DNA of 7,305 nucleotides. It comes from Thermoproteota archaeon (GTDB lineage Archaea > Thermoproteota > Methanomethylicia > Methanomethylicales > B66-G16). Location: positions 1-7,305 of the forward strand of contig QMQV01000071.1 of the NCBI GenBank assembly GCA_003649085.1, read 5' to 3'. The notes below the pieces were generated by a model. It worked only from the letters and a program-made list of their open reading frames with translations. It did no database searches and was not told where the DNA came from. Below are positions 1 to 6,333 of the stretch, one piece after another. Each line of letters starts with the position of its first letter. Position 1 is the first letter of the stretch. Both the position numbers and the translations under genes were made by a program.

Positions 1-698
1 GCTGTAACAAGCCCTACGCCTACCCAGCCTAAGCCTTTAACCCAGTCTCTCCCTATGGTAGCAATAGGCGGTGGTAGAGGCTTCTTAATTAACTTTAGCA
101 GCTCTTCTTTGCTAAACTGCCTCGGAACTTTATAGTATACCTTGCCGCGATATTCTTCAGATATCTGTACCACGTTACCTTCGGCGACCAGCGCATGTAC
201 TTCGCTGAACGGGTTTTCTAGATCTCCGAAAACTCTAGCATGAGCTGGACATACTTCAACGCAAGCAGGTTCTTTGCCCACTTTAACCCTATGGTAGCAG
301 AACGTGCACTTATCTATGCTCCTGATGACTGGGTCCATAATTCTAGCATTAAATGGGCATGCGGATACGCAGAACTCGCAGCCTATGCAGAGGTCTTTAT
401 CTACCAATATCACGCCATCTTCTGTCTTAAAGGCTGCTCCGGTAGGACAGACGTGGACGCAGGGCGCGTCTTCACAGTGTTGGCATATGTGGTGCATAAT
501 CGTTGACTTCACGCTTGGGTACTCACCTAGCTCTAACCGCTCAGCCCATGTTCTTAGCCAAAGGCTTCTTACAGCATCAAGCCCTTGTTCTACAGCTTTG
601 TCAGCTTGTTGTCTACGGTTCTCAGTAATACATGCTGCAACGCAAGCAGCACATCCAAGACACTTATCTAAGTCTATCACCATACCATACTTCGTCAT
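1..698 (-). CDS. 4Fe-4S ferredoxin-type electron-transfer subunit of a molybdopterin oxidoreductase (PsrB/TtrB/DmsB-like), 3' end outside window
   Basis: This subunit should carry electrons between a membrane quinol-oxidising partner and the catalytic subunit encoded just upstream. The 232 visible residues contain sixteen cysteines in the four-cluster pattern of the PsrB/NrfC/DmsB family: C13-C16-C19-C23, C72-C75-C80-C84, C104-C107-C110-C114 and C131-C134-C146-C150. The start MTKYGMVIDLDKCLGC is typical of the family and shows no signal peptide, so the protein probably crosses the membrane by hitchhiking on the Tat-exported catalytic subunit (family knowledge). The ATG lies inside the end of the catalytic gene (ATGA overlap), with an SD-like AGGTG at 707-711, which indicates translational coupling. 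From about residue 208 the sequence becomes Pro-rich (KPLPPPIATIG) and then Gly/hydrophobic (GLGWVGVGLVTA), where the window ends. This may be the start of a C-terminal membrane anchor. The exact family is not resolved, but the electron-transfer role is secure. Confidence 0.93.
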   Translation of the reverse strand, partial: MTKYGMVIDLDKCLGCAACVAACITENRRQQADKAVEQGLDAVRSLWLRTWAERLELGEYPSVKSTIMHHICQHCEDAPCVHVCPTGAAFKTEDGVILVDKDLCIGCEFCVSACPFNARIMDPVIRSIDKCTFCYHRVKVGKEPACVEVCPAHARVFGDLENPFSEVHALVAEGNVVQISEEYRGKVYYKVPRQFSKEELLKLIKKPLPPPIATIGRDWVKGLGWVGVGLVT

Positions 699-3214
699 AA
701 TCCCACCACCTTTACGAGGACTTCTTCTGTAAGTACACCGCCCACTACGGGACCCCACTGTAATGGAACAAGCTTATTGAACGGTATGCCACCTGGCTTA
801 AATGTGAACATCGGGGACTCTTGTCCAAAAGCTGGAGCCACGTATACGCAATCCGGTCTTATTCCATTTGTTAGATGCAGTTTACACGCTATCTTTTCAT
901 TGGTGCCGAGCGACTCCAAGTATACGACTTGACCGTCTTTAAGCCCTAAGGTTGAGGCTGTGCTCTTATTCATCCAGACCTTGAAGAAGCTCTCATCAGT
1001 TACTCGCTGGAGAAGCGGGTTGTCACCTGTCGATGTATGCACCATCGTCGGGGCTTTGCCGTAAAGCAAGTAGAATATTCCTTGACTTGGATCAGCTTTA
1101 TTAAACGTCATTGGAGGTATCCAGCCTATGAACGGGTCTTGTCCAAGGTGTTTAAGAATTAACGAGTAGAACTCTATCCTGCCGCTAGGTGTTGCTAAGA
1201 GACCTTCTTCAAGCACCTTTAAGTTCTCTTCTCTCACGTAGCTCTCGTCTTTGACCACTACGTAGCCATCCTGCATGAGCTTGTAATATGATATTCCGTA
1301 GGCTTCCGCCTGCGCCTTCTTTAAGCCTACAAGCCCTTCAGATTCATAGCCCCTCATTAAAGCTTCTGGGTCGACTTTAAGCAACGAGCCTAATATGTTG
1401 AAGAACTTCTCGTAATATTCATTACCCATAGCTTTCATAAGCTCTATTGCCATGGCCTCAAAGGGCATGCAATCGTATAGCGGTTCGCTCGCCTTAAACC
1501 TTGACATGAAGGCTACGGTGGGCACATACTCTGCCTCGTAGATAAAGTCCTCTCTTTCTAAATACGTGCAGTCCGGTAGGATTATGTCAGCGTAGGGTGT
1601 TGTATCGCTTGGCATTATGTCTATATCGACTATTACCTCGACGTTATCGCTTTTGAAAGCCTCTTCCCACTTCTTTGGATCCATCTGGGACCTCATTGGG
1701 TTAGCTCCAAGAATTATTAACGTCCACTTTCCTGGAACAGGCTTGCCGTTAACTTTGTACTCAAACTTTCCAGTTAGTAGGTCGTAGAAGGCTTGGTAAG
1801 CCCATCCAAATGGATAGGCTATGACACCCTTGGACTTTAACCATTGGCTTAACGCATCAGATTCAGGCTTTAAGAACATCTTCCACCACATGCCCTTAGA
1901 CGCTTCAACGCCTGATGCCGAGAAGAGTATGCCTCCTTCTCTACATACTGAGCCTACTAAGGCGTTTAGCAAACCAGCTGCTCTCCATATAAGCGCTGAG
2001 TTAACATGCTTGGGGTCATGCCACCCTGTATCGATAGCTGAAGGCCTTGTTGTAGCAAACTCTCTCGCTATTCTCTCTATGGTCTCGGCGGGTACATCTG
2101 TTATTTCCTCAGCCCACGCTGGGGTATACTCCTTAATTTTCTCCTTGAAGAGCGCGAAAGCTGTTATAACCTCCTCGCCGTCGACGGTGAAGACCCCCTC
2201 CAAAGCTGGTGATGTAGCTGCTCCATGTGGTACTGCCTTTCCTAAAGCTTCATCCCACACGTAGTATTCGTGTCTGCCCCTGTCCTTATCTTCATAGATC
2301 TTGTAGGGGTCTCCAGACTTCTTGACAAGCATAGGCGCATTGGTGTATCTCGCCAAGTATCCCACATCGTATAACCCTTCGTTTACTATGACGTTCATCA
2401 TAGCTAGCAGGAACGCTAAGTCTGTACCAGGCTTTATTGGAATCCACTCATCTGCCTTGGCAGCTGTCTCGGATAGCCTTGGATCTAAGACAACGAGCTT
2501 AAATTTCCCGAGGTTAGGGCCAAATCTACATCCGTGTGGGACAGCTAAGCTCCCCGCTACGTTCCTTTTGACAACAATTAAGTACTTCACGTTATCGTAG
2601 TCTGTTATGAACTGGAAGTGTGCTCCAAGGCCTATTGAGGTAGTCCACCCAACAGTCTTAGGCAGCAAACACCCCGTCATAGGCACGATTGTAAAATTCG
2701 TAGTTCCTAACGTGTGCAACGTAGCAAGGACAAATGGCGCGTAGTGATCCCAAGCGACCCAACCTCCTATAGCAGCTATCTTGGGTCCTTCCCCTCGCTC
2801 GATTTTCTCCCTAAGATGCTTAGCCATAATTTGTACAAGATGGCTCCACTCGGCTTTCTTGAAAACCCACTCGCCTCTTTCTCCACCAGCTCTAACGAGA
2901 GGGTACTTTAGGCGGTCAGGATGGTAAAGCCTGTAAATCCCCATTTCTCCTCTAGCACATACTCTACCCCTGTTAGTAGGGTAGCCGTTGGGATTTCCGA
3001 GGATCCTCTCAACTCTACCTCCTTTTACCCTAGCTGTAATGCTACAACAGCTTGGGCACATCCCGCAGATTGTAGGTACGTAGGCAGCCGAGTCTAATAA
3101 TGAGATGCGCGCTTTAGCTAAAGGAACGAAATGGCTGAAGCCTGTCTCGTGCAACATTAGCGCCGCACATGAAAGCCCGAGAGTTTTAAGGAAGTCTCTC
3201 CTGCTAACTTCCAT
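695..3214 (-). CDS. Tat-exported molybdopterin (Mo/W) oxidoreductase catalytic subunit, polysulfide/thiosulfate/tetrathionate reductase-like
   Basis: This is an 839-residue catalytic subunit of the DMSO-reductase superfamily. It opens with a textbook twin-arginine signal (SRRDFLK, residues 4-10) and a hydrophobic stretch (about 11-21), so it acts outside the cytoplasmic membrane. The FeS motif is C50-x2-C53-x3-C57-x28-C86, followed by RGEMG and YHPDRLKYPL, both typical of the family. Cys182 in PMTGCLLPK falls where the molybdenum or tungsten ligand is expected. A Cys ligand fits the Psr/Phs/Ttr/Arr branch rather than Ser-ligated DMSO/TMAO reductases. ILGANPMRSQ (501-510) and YADIILPDCTYLERED (541-556) are pterin-domain motifs. 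The C-terminal cofactor-binding domain (about 715-839) includes HTSTGDNPLLQ and the Phs/Psr-like GPVVGG. The start is fixed by the Tat motif and an SD at 3224-3230. The gene overlaps the FeS subunit by 4 bp and diverges from a TorD-type chaperone. The substrate (sulfur compound, arsenate, selenate or other) cannot be decided from sequence alone. Confidence 0.93.
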   Translation of the reverse strand: MEVSRRDFLKTLGLSCAALMLHETGFSHFVPLAKARISLLDSAAYVPTICGMCPSCCSITARVKGGRVERILGNPNGYPTNRGRVCARGEMGIYRLYHPDRLKYPLVRAGGERGEWVFKKAEWSHLVQIMAKHLREKIERGEGPKIAAIGGWVAWDHYAPFVLATLHTLGTTNFTIVPMTGCLLPKTVGWTTSIGLGAHFQFITDYDNVKYLIVVKRNVAGSLAVPHGCRFGPNLGKFKLVVLDPRLSETAAKADEWIPIKPGTDLAFLLAMMNVIVNEGLYDVGYLARYTNAPMLVKKSGDPYKIYEDKDRGRHEYYVWDEALGKAVPHGAATSPALEGVFTVDGEEVITAFALFKEKIKEYTPAWAEEITDVPAETIERIAREFATTRPSAIDTGWHDPKHVNSALIWRAAGLLNALVGSVCREGGILFSASGVEASKGMWWKMFLKPESDALSQWLKSKGVIAYPFGWAYQAFYDLLTGKFEYKVNGKPVPGKWTLIILGANPMRSQMDPKKWEEAFKSDNVEVIVDIDIMPSDTTPYADIILPDCTYLEREDFIYEAEYVPTVAFMSRFKASEPLYDCMPFEAMAIELMKAMGNEYYEKFFNILGSLLKVDPEALMRGYESEGLVGLKKAQAEAYGISYYKLMQDGYVVVKDESYVREENLKVLEEGLLATPSGRIEFYSLILKHLGQDPFIGWIPPMTFNKADPSQGIFYLLYGKAPTMVHTSTGDNPLLQRVTDESFFKVWMNKSTASTLGLKDGQVVYLESLGTNEKIACKLHLTNGIRPDCVYVAPAFGQESPMFTFKPGGIPFNKLVPLQWGPVVGGVLTEEVLVKVVGL
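707..711 (-). promoter_or_regulatory. Ribosome binding site of the FeS subunit
   Basis: AGGTG on the minus strand lies 8 nt before the ATG at 698, inside the last codons of the catalytic subunit. Together with the ATGA stop/start overlap it supports coupled translation of the two subunits. Confidence 0.6.
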
Positions 3215-3223
3215 ACAAGAAAA

Positions 3224-3230
3224 ACCTCAC
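3224..3230 (-). promoter_or_regulatory. Ribosome binding site of the catalytic subunit
   Basis: GTGAGGT on the minus strand contains the SD core GAGGT and sits 9 nt before the ATG at 3214. It fixes the start that gives a perfectly placed twin-arginine motif at residues 4-10. Confidence 0.6.
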
Positions 3231-3249
3231 TTTTATGAGCGCTTGCACA

Positions 3250-3266
3250 ATAAGTATAAAAAGCTT
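3250..3266. promoter_or_regulatory. Candidate shared TATA region between the oxidoreductase operon and the divergent chaperone gene
   Basis: The 83-bp gap 3215-3297 separates the divergent genes and holds one strongly A/T-rich element: AGTATAAAAAGC on the plus strand, AGCTTTTTATACTT on the minus strand. At the usual archaeal distance of about 25 bp, transcription would start near 3284 rightward (a leader of about 14 nt for the chaperone ATG at 3298) and near 3232 leftward (a leader of about 18 nt that includes the SD at 3224-3230). Both directions fit, so one element may serve both genes or two overlapping boxes may exist. The spacing is seen in the sequence; promoter activity is inferred. 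Confidence 0.5.
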
Positions 3267-3297
3267 TATCGCACAGATATCGTGTCCTTTACTAGCT

Positions 3298-3909
3298 ATG
3301 TCAGGTGAAGACATAAGGGGTTTTAGAACTAAAATGTACTCGTTGCTTTCAGCGTTATTTCGCTATCCAAGCAGGGAACTTGAAAGCTTTAGATTTGACG
3401 CTCAAATCCCCAGCGAGCATTATAGGGAATCAGCGAATTTGTTAAAGGATTTATTTCAACTACGCCCTTATGAAGAGTCGTACGAAATCGAGTTTACTAG
3501 GCTGTTTATAAGCGCATACCCTAAGGTACCTTGTCCACCTTACGAGTCCTTCTATAAAGAAGGCAGGTTAATGGGAGATTGTGCTATGGAGCTGAGGGAG
3601 CTATACCATGCCTTTAACATTGATGTCGTTAGGGAAATGCCAGATAACGTATCAGTTGAACTTGAATTCATGGGCTTGCTCACGAGAATGGAGTCCTTTG
3701 CTGAGAGAGGTAACTTTGTGGAGATCTTGAAAGTTGAGGAAGACATGTTAAGGAAACACTTAACCAGCTGGATTCCGAGGTTTTCCTCTTGCGTGATCAA
3801 GGAAGCTAAAGTAGAGTTTTACAGGAGAGCAGCTCTACTATTAAAACGCTTCATAGAGGAAGACTTACGGTATGTAGAGAAACTTTTAAGACAGCAGTCT
3901 CTAACTTGA
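3298..3909 (+). CDS. TorD/DmsD-family molybdoenzyme assembly chaperone
   Basis: This 203-residue all-helical cytoplasmic chaperone belongs to the TorD/DmsD/NarJ group, which binds the twin-arginine leader of a molybdoenzyme and holds it back from export until the cofactor is inserted (family knowledge). Recognisable motifs are EIEFTRLFISAYP (63-75), PCPPYESFYKEGRLMG (78-93), the family hallmark PDNVSVELEFMGLL (115-128), and an HLTSWIPRF-type segment (154-162). The length is normal for the family. An in-frame ATG at 3235 would add 21 residues, but that region contains the TATA-like element at 3250-3266 and does not look like TorD. The ATG at 3298 is therefore preferred. No SD precedes it, which suits a short-leader archaeal transcript. 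The divergent gene at 3214 encodes a Tat-leader molybdoenzyme, the obvious client. The 3' end overlaps the convergent protease gene by 9 bp. Confidence 0.9.
   Translation: MSGEDIRGFRTKMYSLLSALFRYPSRELESFRFDAQIPSEHYRESANLLKDLFQLRPYEESYEIEFTRLFISAYPKVPCPPYESFYKEGRLMGDCAMELRELYHAFNIDVVREMPDNVSVELEFMGLLTRMESFAERGNFVEILKVEEDMLRKHLTSWIPRFSSCVIKEAKVEFYRRAALLLKRFIEEDLRYVEKLLRQQSLT
3901..3909. other. Tail-to-tail overlap of the chaperone and protease genes
   Basis: The stop codons of the plus-strand chaperone gene (TGA, 3907-3909) and the minus-strand protease gene (TAG, read at 3903-3901) overlap by 9 bp. There is no room for a separate terminator between them, so the two transcripts must be antisense to each other at their 3' ends. 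Confidence 0.85.
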
Positions 3910-5862
3910 TAATGCTTCACGATACTCTCTCCTGCTTTTAGCTGCTTTACCTATGAAAAAGCCTGTCAAGAAACCTATGGTTACCAACATTATTGCCGTT
4001 AGGGTCATCAATAGCGGTAGCGCTTGCTTAGATGGTATTGCCTGAGCCCATATGCTCTGAGATGCTTCTTCTATGGATGCTTTCTTAGCTATTCCACTAG
4101 CTAGCAAGAGTGCGCTCGCGTGTCCTGAAGCTAAGCGATAGTGTAGCAGTTTATCGAAGAGGTTTTCAAGTCTATATGTGGCATATTCGTAGTAGCTTAA
4201 GGGTATTATTGGGATAACGCCTTCGCTTATTAAGCTGCCTATTAGGCTTTCAGCGAGTTTTCTCGAATAGCTTAGTTGATGTGAAAGGCTTTCTTCACTA
4301 GCTACAAATATTTGGTTTAGCGTTGTCGACGCCTTAGCCATAGCTAAGATCGACTTGGAGATAGCTGCGTAAACTATTCCGTGGCTATATGCTCTTTCAG
4401 CTTCTCTCAAGTCCTCTGATGCGCTCTTAAACAAGCTCATCTGCTCAAACGACTCCTTTGTTAACGCGCGAGCATATGATAATACGCTTTGAGCTTCTCT
4501 CAACAAAGCGTTGGCTATCGACATCAACCTGTCTTTGCTTGGAAGCTCAACTGATCCAAGCCCTAGGGCTTTTGACCAAAGCTCAGCTGTCTTAACTCTC
4601 CACTTGGCGTATGCTAAGTTGTAAGCTACTTTAGCTAAGTCTCCTTCGCTTAAGGCTTTAACAGCCTCCTCCAATGCGGAACTCGCCATTGATAACCTTT
4701 CGTAGCATATGGTTAAGCAATCTAAATCGCTTAAGGTACGTGGCTCGTAATTGCTTAGTTTCTGCCTTACTAACTGTAGCGTCGTATTCACGTTGTCTAA
4801 CACAGGCTTGACAAAAGATGCTGTATCCTTTGCCTTTGTTAGCTTAGCTAGAGTTAATGCTTCTTCAGCAAGCCACGCTGAGACAAAAGCTTCGCTTGCA
4901 GCTATGTAGAATAGGCTTTGGTTATAGAACTTAGACGCTTGCATAGCGTGAAAGTCAGACTCGTTTATTAGCTTCAAGACATCGTATTTAACTTGTCCAG
5001 CTAACATATTAGACTCTTTCAACGCTTCGCCCACTAGCTCATCTCTATCTCGTAGCATTTCCTCATAGCCTAGCTTAAACACCTTAGTAGCCTGCACTGG
5101 CAACGTTAAGTTACCTTTAAACTCCTCAAACGACAACTTGACAGGCTTCGAGTCATTAACTAGCATGTATTGAGCTGCTTCGTAGATATCGCCTACTTCA
5201 ATAACCTTTAACCCCCATTTTTCCCAAGCATACTCCGTTATGTTAACTGGCTTCTTTACTAACTTGTGGACTACAAATGGACCTTGATGTATCGTTTCAA
5301 GCTCCTCGATATACGTTATCTCCTGTCCAAGAGGTATTAGGAAGAGCTTAATACCGGATTTTGCTGCAGCTTCAGCCTTTGCTACAATTCCTCCGACGGG
5401 ACCAATGGCTCCATCAGGCTCTATCATGCCAGTCATGATGGCGTTTGAGCTTACGTTGAGCCCAGCTAAGCAAGCTATAGCAGCTATGGTCATGGCTGCG
5501 CCAGCGCTTGGCCCTCCAACTATCATCGTGGGCGAGGTCAAGGATATGTAGAAGTCGTAGCTAAATGGGTCCAAGCCTAACGTTTTACAAGCAACTAGCA
5601 CAGCCATTCTAGCTGATGCCTGAACATCTACTTCAGCTAAGGTGTTAACAGCTACATACACTTGCCCTTTGCCAGGATACTTCGCGGTAACTGATATTTC
5701 AACTAAGCTTCCCCTCAGCCCATCAGCTGCGCTTACAGCTGGAGCTTTTATGACTATTGTGCGCTCAAAGCCTTGGCTTGAAAGAGCATGTTGCATAGCC
5801 AGAGAGGATACGAGTATCATTAAGAGTAGCGCTAGATACGTTAAACGACCAGTTTGAGACAT
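3901..5862 (-). CDS. Membrane-anchored Lon-like (S16) serine protease without ATPase module, large helical ectodomain
   Basis: This 653-residue protein has an N-terminal signal or anchor segment (about 7-25), a Lon-type protease domain (about 33-235), a long helix-rich region (about 260-605), a C-terminal membrane helix (about 613-637) and a short basic tail (KSRREYRE). The protease domain carries the nucleophile in VGGPSAGAAM (Ser119) and the catalytic lysine in GPVGGIVAKAEAA (Lys162). Their 43-residue spacing matches the Ser-Lys dyad of E. coli Lon, and MTGMIEPDGAIGPVGG is the typical S16 approach to the lysine. No Walker A/B or other AAA+ motif is present, so it is not a full Lon. It resembles the archaeal ATPase-less, membrane-bound S16 proteases. 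Topology and seven Asn-x-Ser/Thr sequons (residues 136-361) place the active site outside the cell (inference). The substrate is unknown. The gene has a TATA-like CTTATAAG about 50 bp upstream and no clear SD. Confidence 0.88.
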   Translation of the reverse strand: MSQTGRLTYLALLLMILVSSLAMQHALSSQGFERTIVIKAPAVSAADGLRGSLVEISVTAKYPGKGQVYVAVNTLAEVDVQASARMAVLVACKTLGLDPFSYDFYISLTSPTMIVGGPSAGAAMTIAAIACLAGLNVSSNAIMTGMIEPDGAIGPVGGIVAKAEAAAKSGIKLFLIPLGQEITYIEELETIHQGPFVVHKLVKKPVNITEYAWEKWGLKVIEVGDIYEAAQYMLVNDSKPVKLSFEEFKGNLTLPVQATKVFKLGYEEMLRDRDELVGEALKESNMLAGQVKYDVLKLINESDFHAMQASKFYNQSLFYIAASEAFVSAWLAEEALTLAKLTKAKDTASFVKPVLDNVNTTLQLVRQKLSNYEPRTLSDLDCLTICYERLSMASSALEEAVKALSEGDLAKVAYNLAYAKWRVKTAELWSKALGLGSVELPSKDRLMSIANALLREAQSVLSYARALTKESFEQMSLFKSASEDLREAERAYSHGIVYAAISKSILAMAKASTTLNQIFVASEESLSHQLSYSRKLAESLIGSLISEGVIPIIPLSYYEYATYRLENLFDKLLHYRLASGHASALLLASGIAKKASIEEASQSIWAQAIPSKQALPLLMTLTAIMLVTIGFLTGFFIGKAAKSRREYREALSS

Positions 5863-5912
5863 ACTTAGCCAAGCTCTAGAAGATAAGCTACTTACAAGCT
5901 TAAACGCTTTAC

Positions 5913-5920
5913 CTTATAAG
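5913..5920 (-). promoter_or_regulatory. Candidate TATA box of the protease gene
   Basis: The palindromic CTTATAAG lies about 55 bp before the ATG at 5862. A start of transcription about 25 bp downstream would be near 5890, giving a leader of roughly 28 nt. It sits just after the A6/T6 run at 5925-5930, which could end the upstream transcript. Inferred from spacing only. Confidence 0.45.
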
Positions 5921-5924
5921 CTCT

Positions 5925-5930
5925 AAAAAA
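5925..5930 (-). terminator. Possible oligo-T terminator after the amphi-Trp-like gene
   Basis: On the minus strand this reads TTTTTT within ATTATTTTTTAG, about 65 bp after the stop of the amphi-Trp-like gene and just before the protease TATA candidate. Archaeal termination often uses U-rich runs without a hairpin. The run is short, so confidence is low. Confidence 0.3.
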
Positions 5931-5975
5931 TAATGAAGAACCTACGAAATGTTGGGTTTTTAAAGAGTCTTGCTA

Positions 5976-5995
5976 TAAGAAAAGCTCTTTTCTTA
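5976..5995. repeat. Perfect 9-bp inverted repeat at the stop codon of the amphi-Trp-like gene
   Basis: TAAGAAAAG (5976-5984) and CTTTTCTTA (5987-5995) are exact reverse complements separated by 2 bases. The right arm includes the TAA stop codon (minus strand, 5995-5993). The arms are A/T-rich, and a real RNA hairpin would open to a loop of 4 or more. It could be a 3'-end stability or termination element for the minus-strand transcript. Confidence 0.6.
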
Positions 5996-6241
5996 GAACT
6001 TACTACTAGTAACTGGCGATAATGGTCTACCACTGCCTATTAGCTTAAAGTTGACCTCTATCTTTTGCTTGCCATGTTCGTCTTCATATTCAAGCTTAGC
6101 ATAGATTGGCTCTTCTGGTGTAACTTCTGCATTTAAGGTCTCTGACTTTACAGCTACTCCCTTCTCAAGTTGGTCAGCTAGATTTCTCAACATGTCTGCA
6201 AGCTGTTTTCTAGTTAAGCTTAAGGTTTTCTCAATCTCCAT
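5993..6241 (-). CDS. Small amphi-Trp-domain-like protein
   Basis: This is an 82-residue acidic cytoplasmic protein. The layout is an N-terminal strand (MEIEKTLSLT), an amphipathic helix (about 10-28, TRKQLADMLRNLADQLEKG), then several strands ending in KIEVNFKL. That order matches the small amphi-Trp family: a hexapeptide-like start, a helix with the LADQLEKG-type end, then a Glu-alternating strand. The family's defining terminal Trp is absent here. The strand ends at about Leu67, followed by a 15-residue Ser/Pro-rich tail. Function is not known for the family, and the assignment rests on pattern recognition rather than alignment. The start is well supported by the SD AGGTGATG at 6247-6254. 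The gene lies 92 bp downstream of the Lrp-type regulator and 130 bp upstream of the protease, all on the same strand. A plain hypothetical protein is the alternative. Confidence 0.75.
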   Translation of the reverse strand: MEIEKTLSLTRKQLADMLRNLADQLEKGVAVKSETLNAEVTPEEPIYAKLEYEDEHGKQKIEVNFKLIGSGRPLSPVTSSKF

Positions 6242-6246
6242 TTACT

Positions 6247-6254
6247 CATCACCT
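6247..6254 (-). promoter_or_regulatory. Strong ribosome binding site of the amphi-Trp-like gene
   Basis: AGGTGATG on the minus strand matches seven consecutive bases of the ideal archaeal SD (GGAGGTGAT) and lies 5-6 nt before the ATG at 6241. It is the best SD in the window. It decides the start and suggests a gene translated from an untranslated leader or from within a longer transcript. Confidence 0.8.
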
Positions 6255-6333
6255 GCTTTACACAAAATCTGGAAGTAAGTAAAATACTATTTCAACCAAT
6301 AAATGATACAATTTTTCTCAAAGAGTGGGAAAA

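Noticed and set aside
240..732. Plus-strand open frames of 88 and 142 codons opposite the FeS subunit
   Set aside because: They are antisense to a strongly conserved cysteine-rich gene, show no recognisable domain, and overlap each other in different frames.
1821..2911. Plus-strand open frames of 147, 92 and 65 codons opposite the catalytic subunit
   Set aside because: They are shadows of the minus-strand oxidoreductase. Their protein sequences are low in structure-like patterns and no SD or promoter precedes them.
695..3214. Formate dehydrogenase or nitrate reductase identity for the catalytic subunit
   Set aside because: A Cys ligand in a TGC context, the Tat leader, the x28 spacing to the fourth cluster cysteine and the Psr/Phs-like C-terminus fit the sulfur-compound reductase branch better. 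No selenocysteine codon (in-frame TGA) or Asp ligand is seen.
3552..3800. Minus-strand frame of 82 codons inside the chaperone gene
   Set aside because: The opposite strand encodes clear TorD-family motifs across the same bases, and this frame is Ser/Leu-rich with no recognisable feature.
5642..5857. Plus-strand frame of 71 codons opposite the protease signal and start of its S16 domain
   Set aside because: It is antisense to a well-supported protein start and has no recognisable domain.
5871..5988. Repeated AAGCTCT words (5871, 5918, 5982) as a possible operator array
   Set aside because: The words are short, unevenly spaced and made of AGCT-type sequence that is frequent throughout the window, including in coding regions.
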